A DNA stretch of 43,427 bases, from contig ATWC01000029.1 in the NCBI GenBank assembly GCA_000421045.1, forward strand, positions 1 to 43,427, written 5' to 3'. The translations under genes were made by a program, and so were the position numbers. The stretch is from Lachnospiraceae bacterium NK4A179 (lineage in GTDB: Bacteria > Bacillota > Clostridia > Lachnospirales > Lachnospiraceae). The notes beneath the pieces are model-generated. The model was not told where the DNA came from and did no database searches. It saw only the letters and a list, made by a program, of their open reading frames with translations. Below, piece by piece: positions 1-6,759 of this stretch. Numbering within the stretch: the first letter of the stretch is position 1; each line of letters begins with the position of its first letter.

Positions 1-768
1 CATCGATGTGCCTGCCTGAGCCAGGATGTTTGCATTCGAGAATGTAACCATCTCTGTTGCCATATCCGTATCACGGATTGCGCTCTCAGCTGCTGTAGTA
101 TTCTCTACAACGTTATCCAGGTTCTTGATCGTGTGCTCAAGTCTGTTCTGAACAGCACCGAGATCTGCTCTCTGGCTTGATACTGATGCAAGTGCACTCT
201 TGATAGTGCTTATAGCTGCCTCTGCATTACCATTGTCTGCACCGGAAACCTTTACGTCATTAACTTTGATGCCTGTTGCAGACATAGATGCGATGGAGAT
301 TCCGATGTACTGGCCGCTCTCTGCGCCAACCTGAAGATTCTTACCTGAGAAAGTTCCATCCAGAAGATTCTGCTCATTGAATGTTGTAGTTGAAGCTACA
401 CGGTCGATTTCAGAAACGAGCGCTCTGACTTCCTGATTGAGGTATGCTCTATCATCGCTTGTCATTGTGTCGTTTGATGCCTGAACTGCCAGTGTGTTCA
501 TTCTCTGCAGCATGTCATGAACTTCGGTAAGTGCACCTTCTGCTGTCTGTACACAAGAGATACCGTCCTGAGCATTTCTTGTTGCCTGTGTTAAGCCCTT
601 GATCTGGCGACGCATCTTCTCACTTATTGCAAGACCTGCTGCGTCATCGGCTGCTCTGTTTACTCTGTAACCGGAAGATAACTTCTCAGTTGACTTTGCC
701 TGTGAGCTAGTCGTAAGACCTAACATTCTGTTGCTGTTCATTGCTGTTAAATTGTGCTGTACTACCAT
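1..768 (-). CDS. hag: Flagellin (partial, C-terminus beyond left edge)
   Basis: Flagellin, the secreted subunit that polymerises into the flagellar filament. 256 codons are present and read open to the left edge; only the extreme C-terminus is missing. The N-terminal D0/D1 domain is classic: [16 protein letters not shown], then [20 protein letters not shown], and the conserved [18 protein letters not shown] stretch. The C-terminal D1/D0 begins with [20 protein letters not shown] and continues to [18 protein letters not shown]. The variable middle is short (about residues 140-190), so this is a small flagellin of about 270 residues. The start is set by a GGAGG sequence 8 bases upstream. It is the last gene of the flagellar block, after fliT, with its own promoters. 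The leader carries a CsrA-type hairpin (separate entry), so translation is probably controlled by FliW/CsrA. Identification is secure. Confidence 0.97.
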   Translation of the reverse strand, partial: MVVQHNLTAMNSNRMLGLTTSSQAKSTEKLSSGYRVNRAADDAAGLAISEKMRRQIKGLTQATRNAQDGISCVQTAEGALTEVHDMLQRMNTLAVQASNDTMTSDDRAYLNQEVRALVSEIDRVASTTTFNEQNLLDGTFSGKNLQVGAESGQYIGISIASMSATGIKVNDVKVSGADNGNAEAAISTIKSALASVSSQRADLGAVQNRLEHTIKNLDNVVENTTAAESAIRDTDMATEMVTFSNANILAQAGTSM

Positions 769-776
769 AACCTTTT

Positions 777-812
777 CCTCCTTGAAATTGTTATATGCGA
801 CATCCTTGCCGC
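777..812 (-). promoter_or_regulatory. CsrA-type binding sites in flagellin leader (hairpin plus Shine-Dalgarno)
   Basis: In the flagellin mRNA leader, GCGGC-AAGGAU-GUCGC (797-812) forms a 5-bp stem with AGGA exposed in a six-base loop. The surrounding CAAGGATGT matches the core of the known CsrA consensus (CARGGAUGU) exactly. A second GGA lies in the Shine-Dalgarno sequence CAAGGAGG (777-784), about 24 bases downstream. This matches the B. subtilis hag arrangement, where CsrA bridges an upstream site and the ribosome binding site to block translation and FliW releases it. Both regulators are encoded about 3.5 kb away. Confidence 0.65.
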
Positions 813-853
813 GCTTATTGGTTATCGCAGGTTCTCACCCGCTTGTATTAAAT

Positions 854-880
854 ATATCGGATCATTTTTCCGATACTTAA
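854..880 (-). promoter_or_regulatory. Sigma-28 (SigD/FliA)-type promoter of flagellin
   Basis: On the minus strand TTAA (877-880), a 15-base spacer and TCCGATAT (854-861) resemble the flagellar sigma-28 consensus TAAA-N15-GCCGATAA. Transcription would start near 847, about 79 bases before the flagellin ATG. An inverted repeat ATCGGA/TCCGAT overlaps the -10. The same TCCGATAT element occurs before flaG. Confidence 0.55.
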
Positions 881-936
881 TACCCTTTAGAAAACTTTTT
901 CGGAAAAATTTACATTTATTGCTTTCCGATGTAACT

Positions 937-965
937 ATATTAGCATATTGCATTGTGAAAAGCAA
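937..965 (-). promoter_or_regulatory. Possible sigma-A promoter upstream of flagellin
   Basis: TTGCTT (960-965), 17 bases, TAATAT (937-942), with an extended TGC before the -10. Spacing and sequence fit a vegetative promoter about 75 bases upstream of the sigma-28-type one. It could provide basal flagellin transcription; this is a sequence match only. Confidence 0.4.
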
Positions 966-1050
966 CAATTATTTTGTTCCGTAATGTATTTTTTTATATA
1001 CTTTGTTCAAAAATCGGGACATTTATATAAAACCGTATAAAACAGACATT

Positions 1051-1527
1051 TCATTTCTTGCTGTCCATAAGCTGCGGGTCGATAAAATTCAGCTTATTCA
1101 TTGCATTATAATACCGGCCTGCCGCTCTCGCCGTTGTACGGTTCTGCTTTATCTGTCTGCGGCTTTCATTTATCCGCCTTGTGACCAGATCCCGATTCTT
1201 CTCCTCTGCTGCCTGAAGAGATGTGCTCATATCCGTAACTTCACGGATCTGTTCCTTAAGCTTTTCTATCTCAGGCTTATACATTTCCTTATTTTCCAGA
1301 AGTTCCTGCTTTATACGCTCAAATACTGCATTAAATCCGTCATCAAGCTTGTTCAGTTTATCGATCAACTCGCCCTTTTCGTCGAGCATCTTATCAAAAG
1401 CAGGCCAGTCAGGTGTTTCCGCCTCCATTGCGGCTTTCTGCTGTGCCGTGCTTTTAATAAGAGCTTCAAGCACTTCCTTTTTCTCATCCATGCTCCGGAT
1501 AAGGGCATCCAGATACTGTCTGATCAT
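1051..1527 (-). CDS. fliT: FliT-like flagellar export chaperone
   Basis: 158 residues, almost entirely charged alpha-helix (EKLKEQIREVTDM, QAAEEKNRDLVTRRINESRR), no membrane segment or signal. It starts inside the stop of fliS (ATGA overlap, 1524-1527), so the two are translationally coupled. Position directly after fliD-fliS and before flagellin is where fliT sits in B. subtilis and other Bacillota; FliT is the chaperone for the cap protein FliD. Sequence conservation in FliT/FlgN chaperones is low, so the name rests on position, size and helical composition. A FlgN-type helper is the alternative. No clear terminator is visible between this gene and flagellin. Confidence 0.7.
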   Translation of the reverse strand: MIRQYLDALIRSMDEKKEVLEALIKSTAQQKAAMEAETPDWPAFDKMLDEKGELIDKLNKLDDGFNAVFERIKQELLENKEMYKPEIEKLKEQIREVTDMSTSLQAAEEKNRDLVTRRINESRRQIKQNRTTARAAGRYYNAMNKLNFIDPQLMDSKK

Positions 1528-1922
1528 TCATTATTCTCCGCTGCAGACTGAGGCTGCTTTGCCCTTTTCATTACTTCCTTCCAGTTATCTCTCATGGAAC
1601 GGATATGCATTACCATCTCCTCCATGATCTCTTTATCCTTCGAAACATTTGCTTCCACAAGTCGTCTTTCAAGATACTCATATACCCTGTCAAAATCCTT
1701 TGCTACAGGATATTTGAAATCAAGAGTATTCCTGAATTCGGATATTATCCTCTGCACTTTCATTATGTTTGTGTGTGCCTTCTGGATATCACCTTCTTCG
1801 ATCGCCTTGATAGCAATATTACCGAACTTGATAGCGCCCTCATAAAGCATGAGCGTAAGCTCTGCAGGAGTAGCTGTTGCTATCGCATTATTCTTGTACT
1901 GTTCATAGGGATTCTTAGTCAT
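1524..1922 (-). CDS. fliS: Flagellin export chaperone FliS
   Basis: 132 residues, the usual FliS length. N-terminal NPYEQYKNNAIATATPAELTLMLYEGAIKF is the family signature, followed by the four-helix-bundle core (VQRIISEFRNTLDFKYPVA). FliS binds the C-terminal D0 region of newly made flagellin in the cytoplasm, preventing premature polymerisation and delivering it to the export gate. In B. subtilis it also takes part in the FliW/CsrA partner switch by competing for flagellin. GGAG lies 8 bases before the ATG. It is separated from fliD by a 203-base gap full of palindromes (see repeat entry) and overlaps fliT by 4 bases. Confidence 0.95.
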   Translation of the reverse strand: MTKNPYEQYKNNAIATATPAELTLMLYEGAIKFGNIAIKAIEEGDIQKAHTNIMKVQRIISEFRNTLDFKYPVAKDFDRVYEYLERRLVEANVSKDKEIMEEMVMHIRSMRDNWKEVMKRAKQPQSAAENNE

Positions 1923-1938
1923 TTTTTATCTCCACGAA

Positions 1939-2052
1939 GAGAAATCCGCGTATGCGGTTTCTCTGAGCTGGCAAATTGGTGCGTACGCCGAAGGCGTTTT
2001 TATTCGCATCAATTTGGGTTTGAAAGAAATGTATCGACATTTCTTTCAAACC
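1939..2052 (-). repeat. Cluster of three palindromes between fliD and fliS
   Basis: Three adjacent inverted repeats: (A) 1939-1963, GAGAAA plus CCGC arms with one bulged base; (B) 1972-2016, 12-base arms (one wobble) enclosing a second stem ACGCC/GGCGT; (C) 2017-2052, perfect 16-base arms GGTTTGAAAGAAATGT around a four-base loop. Such dense symmetry is unusual inside a flagellar operon and suggests a mobile palindromic repeat or a structured spacer lowering fliS-fliT expression or stabilising fliD mRNA. One arm sequence of (C) recurs between leuA and rfbD (32576-32590). Confidence 0.7.
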
Positions 2053-2066
2053 AATGTCCTTCTTAA

Positions 2067-2094
2067 AACGGCCGCCCGCTTTGATAACGGGCGG
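2067..2094 (-). terminator. Terminator-like hairpin after fliD
   Basis: On the minus strand, CCGCCCG (2088-2094) pairs with CGGGCGG (2072-2078) over a nine-base loop, followed after two or three bases by only four T residues. It lies about 30 bases after the fliD stop. The short T run suggests weak or partial termination, consistent with fliS-fliT still being read from the flaG promoter. Confidence 0.45.
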
Positions 2095-2125
2095 TCGGTA
2101 TTTTGTTTTTACAGACTTTCTAAGA

Positions 2126-3730
2126 TCATCCAAGCATCGATGTTACGGCGTTCTGGCTGCCCTGCATATTAGCAAGAGCTTTCTCCATGGAAGTGAATCT
2201 TGCATACCACTTATCCTCTATACCGGAGATCTCATCCTCGATATCCTTTATCTTCTTTTCCCAGTCCGTCTGCTCTGAAGCAAGCTGCTTGTCATTATAG
2301 ACTTTGTAGATGCTCGAGAATTTCGGATTTGAGCTCATCTTCTTGTAAAGGTTATCATAAAGTGTAGCAGAGAACTCCTGGAAGAATCTCATTGTCTTCT
2401 CGGGATCCGATGCTATCATGCTCTTTAACTTATCGCTCTTGCCCGCACTCACTTCGTCATCAGGATTGCCATCGATATGAAGAGCATATCTCTGTGATTC
2501 CTCTGTATCAAAGTATCCGCCGGTGGCGATACCGAAATCAGCCAGGTACATTGTAACAGCCTTGCCGTTAGCATCCGTTCCAAACATCGGATTGCCGTCT
2601 CTGCCTGTACTGAAACCTTTAAGAGTCACATCGATCATGGCCTGACGTACATCATAAAGAGTGTCATCTCCTGAAAGAAGACCATCCTTTATCTTATTCT
2701 CCCAATCCTTGATCTCGTCATCGGTCATCTCATCCTTCTGTTCGTCGGTAAGAGGATCGTATTTTCTTGCGGGATCAGCACTGTAAAGCTTCGACATCTC
2801 ATTGATGACATCGTTATATTCCTTGATCATATCCTTGATCACGTCGTATACCGCATCATAATCCGTGCCTGTAGTTACAGATATTTCCTCATTCGGATCG
2901 GAAGGCATCGAATTGATCGTATAAGTACTTCCGTTTATTGAGAACGTATTTGTATCCGAAACGAATTCAGCACCGTTAAGTTCAAGTACCGCATTCTTTC
3001 CGTCTGCCTTTGAAGCCAGCTGGGCATTGCCGGTATAGCCGTTTGCCTTTGCCTGGGACTGTGTAAGGAGCCCAAGTTTTGCAAGCGTTTCAGTATTTCC
3101 CGCAGCATCAAAACTAAAATCGTTTGATTCACCGCTGGTCTTGGAACTGATGAACAGTCTGCCGTTTGCTCCGTCAAAATTGGCATTTACGCCGGCTTTT
3201 TTAAGCGCACTGGCAAGCTCATCCATGCTGTTGACAACAGTAACACCGTCTTCTGCTTCACCGCCGATCCTGAAGGTGAAATTCTTTGCTCCATCCCCCT
3301 TGCCGACAGTAAATGAAAGATCCGTACCTTCAGCAATACCGAGCTTCTCTGTAAGACTGTCCGATCCGCTAAGGCCATCAAGCTTAGCACTCGTAAGATA
3401 ACCGGCACTTGCGGTTGCCTTTATCTTTGCAGTCTGAACACCGTCAGCCGCAGCATCTCCCGCAATAACGGAAAGTGCACTGTTTGAAGTGGTAGTCTTT
3501 TTCTTGATATAAGCAGAACTCAGGCGGTTATTGGAAAGAGTTCCGGAATAAAGAGAATAGACCTTTTTATTCAGTCCCTTCCACGCATCCTGTTTCCATT
3601 TGTTTTTCTGAAGCGAACCCTTAGCCTTTGTAAGTCTTGCTTCAGCCTTTGATGTGTACGCCTTTATGATACTTTCGGTATCAAGTCCGGAGTTCATACC
3701 GGTAAGGCGGATAAGATCTGATCTTGCCAT
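2126..3730 (-). CDS. fliD: Flagellar hook-associated protein 2 / filament cap FliD
   Basis: 534 residues, typical length. The N-terminal RLTGMNSGLDTESIIKAYTS and the following Lys-rich KNKWKQDAWKGLNKKVYSLY are characteristic FliD_N motifs. The middle (about 110-300) is the variable surface domain. The FliD_C half has IKDMIKEYNDVINEMSKLY and the C-terminal coiled coil (DWEKKIKDIEDEISGIEDKWYARFTSMEKALANMQ). FliD pentamers cap the growing filament and guide flagellin insertion. GGAGG precedes the ATG; flaG ends 19 bases upstream, so flaG-fliD are cotranscribed. Residues 80-300 are rich in Ala, Gly, Ser and Asp, as expected for the exposed domain. Confidence 0.95.
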   Translation of the reverse strand: MARSDLIRLTGMNSGLDTESIIKAYTSKAEARLTKAKGSLQKNKWKQDAWKGLNKKVYSLYSGTLSNNRLSSAYIKKKTTTSNSALSVIAGDAAADGVQTAKIKATASAGYLTSAKLDGLSGSDSLTEKLGIAEGTDLSFTVGKGDGAKNFTFRIGGEAEDGVTVVNSMDELASALKKAGVNANFDGANGRLFISSKTSGESNDFSFDAAGNTETLAKLGLLTQSQAKANGYTGNAQLASKADGKNAVLELNGAEFVSDTNTFSINGSTYTINSMPSDPNEEISVTTGTDYDAVYDVIKDMIKEYNDVINEMSKLYSADPARKYDPLTDEQKDEMTDDEIKDWENKIKDGLLSGDDTLYDVRQAMIDVTLKGFSTGRDGNPMFGTDANGKAVTMYLADFGIATGGYFDTEESQRYALHIDGNPDDEVSAGKSDKLKSMIASDPEKTMRFFQEFSATLYDNLYKKMSSNPKFSSIYKVYNDKQLASEQTDWEKKIKDIEDEISGIEDKWYARFTSMEKALANMQGSQNAVTSMLG

Positions 3731-3748
3731 ATCGTATTTCCTCCTTCC

Positions 3749-4219
3749 TTAGCGTTTTTCGTCGACAAAAAGTCCGGCATATTCCCAGACTTTTGCGATC
3801 ATATCCAATGTTTTTTCAGGCGGAAGTTCTTTGATCACTTCTTTTGTCTTTTTGTCAACGATCTTGATGGTAATGCGGTTGGTCTGCTCATGAATGCCGA
3901 ATTCGGAAATATAATTGGTATTCTTCTTCTGCAGCTCCCTCATTGCCTTCTGGATCGCTTCATCGGTAACCTGAGCCTGGCTCTGACCCTGCGACTGTTT
4001 ACTCTCAGCCTGCCCGTTCCTGCTGCTACCGCTATCCGATCCGCCTTCGTCCTCGGTCTGTGTCTTGGCAACAGAAATCGTGCCCGCATCTACCTGCGGA
4101 GCATTGATCTCAATAGGTTTACCTTCCGTGGTCTCTGTCGTTTGCGCACCCTGGGTTGATGCGGGGCGCGTAACCTGTGCCGTAAAACTCATTGCACTGT
4201 TGATAGGTTCAATTGCCAT
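3749..4219 (-). CDS. flaG: FlaG family flagellar protein
   Basis: 156 residues from the ATG at 4219, chosen because GGAGGTG lies directly before it; the in-frame ATG five codons earlier overlaps that ribosome binding site. The first about 90 residues are low-complexity (Thr, Ser, Gln, Gly). The C-terminal about 65 residues form the conserved FlaG domain, with EFGIHEQTNRITIKIVDK and the ending KEVIKELPPEKTLDMIAKVW. FlaG affects filament length in several bacteria; its biochemical role is unsettled. A sigma-28-type promoter lies 70 bases upstream, so this gene opens the flaG-fliD-fliS-fliT late flagellar unit. Confidence 0.9.
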   Translation of the reverse strand: MAIEPINSAMSFTAQVTRPASTQGAQTTETTEGKPIEINAPQVDAGTISVAKTQTEDEGGSDSGSSRNGQAESKQSQGQSQAQVTDEAIQKAMRELQKKNTNYISEFGIHEQTNRITIKIVDKKTKEVIKELPPEKTLDMIAKVWEYAGLFVDEKR

Positions 4220-4288
4220 TTTTCTCACCTCCATGTGATATCCCTGATTGACTGTAGCTATAATGAAAGCCCGTAGGACTTATCATTT

Positions 4289-4315
4289 ATATCGGACTCT
4301 CGGACAATAAACTTA
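4289..4315 (-). promoter_or_regulatory. Sigma-28-type promoter of flaG-fliD-fliS-fliT
   Basis: TAAG (4312-4315), a 15-base spacer and TCCGATAT (4289-4296) on the minus strand, beginning one base after the csrA stop. The -10 is identical to that before flagellin. The predicted start near 4282 gives a leader of about 63 bases containing an imperfect hairpin (AAGTCC/GGGCTT over a three-base loop). Confidence 0.6.
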
Positions 4316-4316
4316 A

Positions 4317-4535
4317 CTATTCAAAAAGTTTTCCGAGATTCTCAGGTGACTGATCAGTCAAGGCTTCCTTGTTTGCTGCCTGGATCTGCTCATACACCTC
4401 GTTCCTGTAGATAGGCACATCCTTAGGAGCCTTGATGCCTATCTTAACCTGGTCCCCCTTCACGTCGAGTACCGTTATTTCAATATTGTTATTTATAATA
4501 AGGGCCTCACCCTTTTTTCTCGATAATGCAAGCAC
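4317..4535 (-). CDS. csrA: Carbon storage regulator CsrA (translational repressor)
   Basis: 72 residues, full length for CsrA. N-terminal MLALSRKKGEALIINNNIEI gives the first beta strands. The RNA-binding region near IKAPKDVPIYRNEVY keeps the conserved Arg about residue 44. The longer C-terminal helix typical of Bacillota CsrA is present. The start codon is GTG, preceded by a weak GGCGGTGG. It follows fliW by 21 bases, the B. subtilis arrangement in which FliW sequesters CsrA until free flagellin is exported. The flagellin leader carries a fitting target (797-812 and 777-784). Ribosome binding sites of flaG and others also contain GGA, but no second hairpin-loop site was found there. Confidence 0.95.
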   Translation of the reverse strand: MLALSRKKGEALIINNNIEITVLDVKGDQVKIGIKAPKDVPIYRNEVYEQIQAANKEALTDQSPENLGKLFE

Positions 4536-4556
4536 TTACGGCCACCGCCCTTTCTG

Positions 4557-5021
4557 TCAGTCCTTCTTTTCCTTTGCTGCGTTTTCCTTGCGGCTCTTGA
4601 GTATCTCGTATACAAAGAATTTGACCGGCATATCATCTTCCAGAACAACCTGAAGTGCCTTTCTTGTATCGACATTAATAACAATAGGAGCCTTCAGATT
4701 GACGCTCATCTTTGAGAGATCCGAAGGTACCGTGATAGTAGTGAGAACAAGCATGCTGCCATCTCCGATAACCTTCAGAAGTTCATCATCAACACGGGGA
4801 TCATAATCTTCCCTTACTACAAGCGGATCAATAACGGGCATTGCAAAATTCGGTTCCTGAACCGACTGCATCCATCTTATCCCCGCCTGATTGCCCTGTT
4901 CTGCATCATGTATCAGCGCAAAATCCTTAAGTTCGGGAAATCCAACTATCCCATTAGGGAAATTGATCATCTTGCTGTCATCAATAGTAACATCGCCGAA
5001 GATCCTGGTTTTTATCTGCAT
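4557..5021 (-). CDS. fliW: Flagellar assembly factor FliW (CsrA antagonist)
   Basis: 154 residues from the ATG at 5021, chosen because GGAGG precedes it; an ATG eight codons earlier lacks a site. MQIKTRIFGDVTIDDSKMINFPNGIVGFPELKDFALI is the FliW N-terminal signature, followed by the central DPLVVREDYDP and LTTITVPSDLSKMSVNLKAPIVIN. FliW binds CsrA allosterically and also binds flagellin; when cytoplasmic flagellin is used up FliW is freed and turns CsrA off flagellin mRNA. It is directly upstream of csrA. An intrinsic terminator for flgL lies between its putative promoter and its ribosome binding site, so its transcription may be attenuated. Confidence 0.95.
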   Translation of the reverse strand: MQIKTRIFGDVTIDDSKMINFPNGIVGFPELKDFALIHDAEQGNQAGIRWMQSVQEPNFAMPVIDPLVVREDYDPRVDDELLKVIGDGSMLVLTTITVPSDLSKMSVNLKAPIVINVDTRKALQVVLEDDMPVKFFVYEILKSRKENAAKEKKD

Positions 5022-5051
5022 TTCGTAACCCTCCGTGTCAATCATATTGTT

Positions 5052-5096
5052 AAAAAAATCCCGTCGGCAGTGTCATGAGAATACACTACCCGACGG
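5052..5096 (-). terminator. Intrinsic terminator after flgL, immediately before fliW
   Basis: Minus strand: CCGTCGG (5090-5096) pairs with CCGACGG (5061-5067), with a further ACACT/AGTGT-type inner stem, then T7 at 5052-5058. A strong rho-independent terminator ending the flgM-flgL unit. The T-run ends only about 20 bases before the fliW ribosome binding site. Confidence 0.85.
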
Positions 5097-5100
5097 AATC

Positions 5101-5129
5101 ATTTTACCACATTTCAGACAAGTGTGCAA
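5101..5129 (-). promoter_or_regulatory. Candidate sigma-A promoter of fliW-csrA overlapping terminator
   Basis: TTGCAC (5124-5129), 17 bases, TAAAAT (5101-5106). The predicted start falls at the base of the terminator hairpin, so the fliW transcript would begin with that stem and its U-tract. Confidence 0.45.
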
Positions 5130-5142
5130 ATTTTAGTAAAAA

Positions 5143-6744
5143 TTACAGATAATTCAACAGAGTTGTTTGAATCATCTTGCTTGTTGCCATAAGAGCAGCC
5201 TCATAAGATACCTGCGCACTTGAAAGCTGTACCGCCACTTCGGTAATATCCGCATCCTCATTGTCACTCTGCAGCTCTTTGAAAGTTGTCTGCTGATCAC
5301 TGAGACGGTTCTTTATAAGATCCAGCTGCTTACCGCGGTTTCCCATCTCGGTAATAGACTCATTTGCCGTATCAAGATAACCCTGCATCTTTGTGATATA
5401 TTTGCTGAAAGTCCGCTGAAGCAGATCTGTAAGGTATGTCTGCGCCTTGCTTGCCGCATCTAACTCTGTATCAATAGCAGCCTGCTGTGCCTGCGAACCG
5501 TAATTTACAGTATCTTCCTTCATGCTCTTGAGCATATCCACCTGGTCAAGAACGCCGGTAAGCTTATCCGCAAGATCTGTTATCTCATCAATATCACGCC
5601 CTATAGCCGTCGCATAGATATCTGCCGCATAAGAATTAACCTGTACGCTCTGATTGAATCCCACTTTATACTCTATGGGCTGATTCCAGACACCTGTATC
5701 ACGGTACTCTTTATTGTATTCAACAGTCTTTTGTCCGCCCGGTACCGAACTGTCGGGAACAACTGTCCTGCAGTAATAATAGTGCTCCGGACGAAGATCC
5801 GAATTCTGCCACTTGGTCTTGTTATAGTCGACATACAAAGTCTGATGCGTACCATCAGCATTCTTTGCATTATTTATCGCGTCATAAACCTCCTTGCTCA
5901 TGACCACTTCGCCTGTGGAAGGGATCACTGCAAGATATAAAGGATTGGCACTTCCCGGCTCGGAAGCCGCTGCGGCAGCTGTATATGCCGCACCTGAATC
6001 TGTCTCCAGCCTCGGTGATATTGCAAGAGGATTTCCTGAAGCATCCTTCAGATTAAGGTTCCTTAAAGAAGCTATAAGCTCAGCCTGTCCGGACATTGTA
6101 GAATCAAGATCATCATACCCCAGTCTGAAACGGTAATATGTCATGGACTTCATATTGTTCTCAACCACATCACCGGTATGGGATTCAAAGTTCGCCTTTG
6201 TGATATCCATGAGATTTCCGGTATCAACATAGGTCATGGTCTCAAGATCTTCGAAGCTGAAAGACTGGCTGATCGTATATTTCTGATTCTTTGCTTCGTT
6301 TCCGAAAGAAAGAGAAGTATTAGTACGGTAACCCGTGAATATATATCTTCCCGCATAATCGGCATCACCGGTCCTGTAAACTTCATTCTTAAGCTCCCTT
6401 AAACTGTCCACCATTATGAGCTTGTCTTTAACGGTATACTGATCCGAAGCGCCTGTCTCACACTGCTCTATCATGTTGGTAACGGCAGCTATGGTCTGCT
6501 TTGCGCTTGACTCCGTAAGCTGAAGCCAGGATGAAGCATCCTCAATATTCTTATTCAGATACTGGTCGATCTGCGACACATCACTGCGCAGTCTAAGTGA
6601 TCTGATAGCTACAACAGGATCGTCAGAAGGCTTATCCACTTTCTTTCCGGTGGCTATCTGGGTATTGAGTTTATCCTGCAGAACCTTGTTGTTATTTACA
6701 TTACGCAGGGAATTATTCTGCATTACCTTATTTGTTATCCTCAT
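5143..6744 (-). CDS. flgL: Flagellar hook-associated protein 3 FlgL
   Basis: 533 residues. N-terminal MRITNKVMQNNSLRNVNNNK and QIATGKKVDKPSDDPVVAIRSLRLRSDVSQ are the FlgL/flagellin-like D0/D1 signature. The C-terminus (DADITEVAVQLSSAQVSYEAALMATSKMIQTTLLNYL) matches the FlgL D0 helix. FlgL forms the junction layer between FlgK and the filament. It is longer than the roughly 300 residues of B. subtilis or enteric FlgL because of a large central surface insert (about residues 150-400). GGGAGG precedes the ATG, 15 bases after flgK2. It is the last gene of the flgM operon, followed by a strong terminator. Confidence 0.95.
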   Translation of the reverse strand: MRITNKVMQNNSLRNVNNNKVLQDKLNTQIATGKKVDKPSDDPVVAIRSLRLRSDVSQIDQYLNKNIEDASSWLQLTESSAKQTIAAVTNMIEQCETGASDQYTVKDKLIMVDSLRELKNEVYRTGDADYAGRYIFTGYRTNTSLSFGNEAKNQKYTISQSFSFEDLETMTYVDTGNLMDITKANFESHTGDVVENNMKSMTYYRFRLGYDDLDSTMSGQAELIASLRNLNLKDASGNPLAISPRLETDSGAAYTAAAAASEPGSANPLYLAVIPSTGEVVMSKEVYDAINNAKNADGTHQTLYVDYNKTKWQNSDLRPEHYYYCRTVVPDSSVPGGQKTVEYNKEYRDTGVWNQPIEYKVGFNQSVQVNSYAADIYATAIGRDIDEITDLADKLTGVLDQVDMLKSMKEDTVNYGSQAQQAAIDTELDAASKAQTYLTDLLQRTFSKYITKMQGYLDTANESITEMGNRGKQLDLIKNRLSDQQTTFKELQSDNEDADITEVAVQLSSAQVSYEAALMATSKMIQTTLLNYL

Positions 6745-6759
6745 AATAACCTCCCTTTA

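Noticed and set aside
1915-2133. A 72-codon minus-strand frame spanning the fliD-fliS gap, starting at TTG in the fliD stop region and ending inside fliS
   Set aside because: It reads through the palindromes and has no ribosome binding site or recognisable protein; the palindromes explain the open frame. Its overlap with both neighbours is suggestive but not enough.
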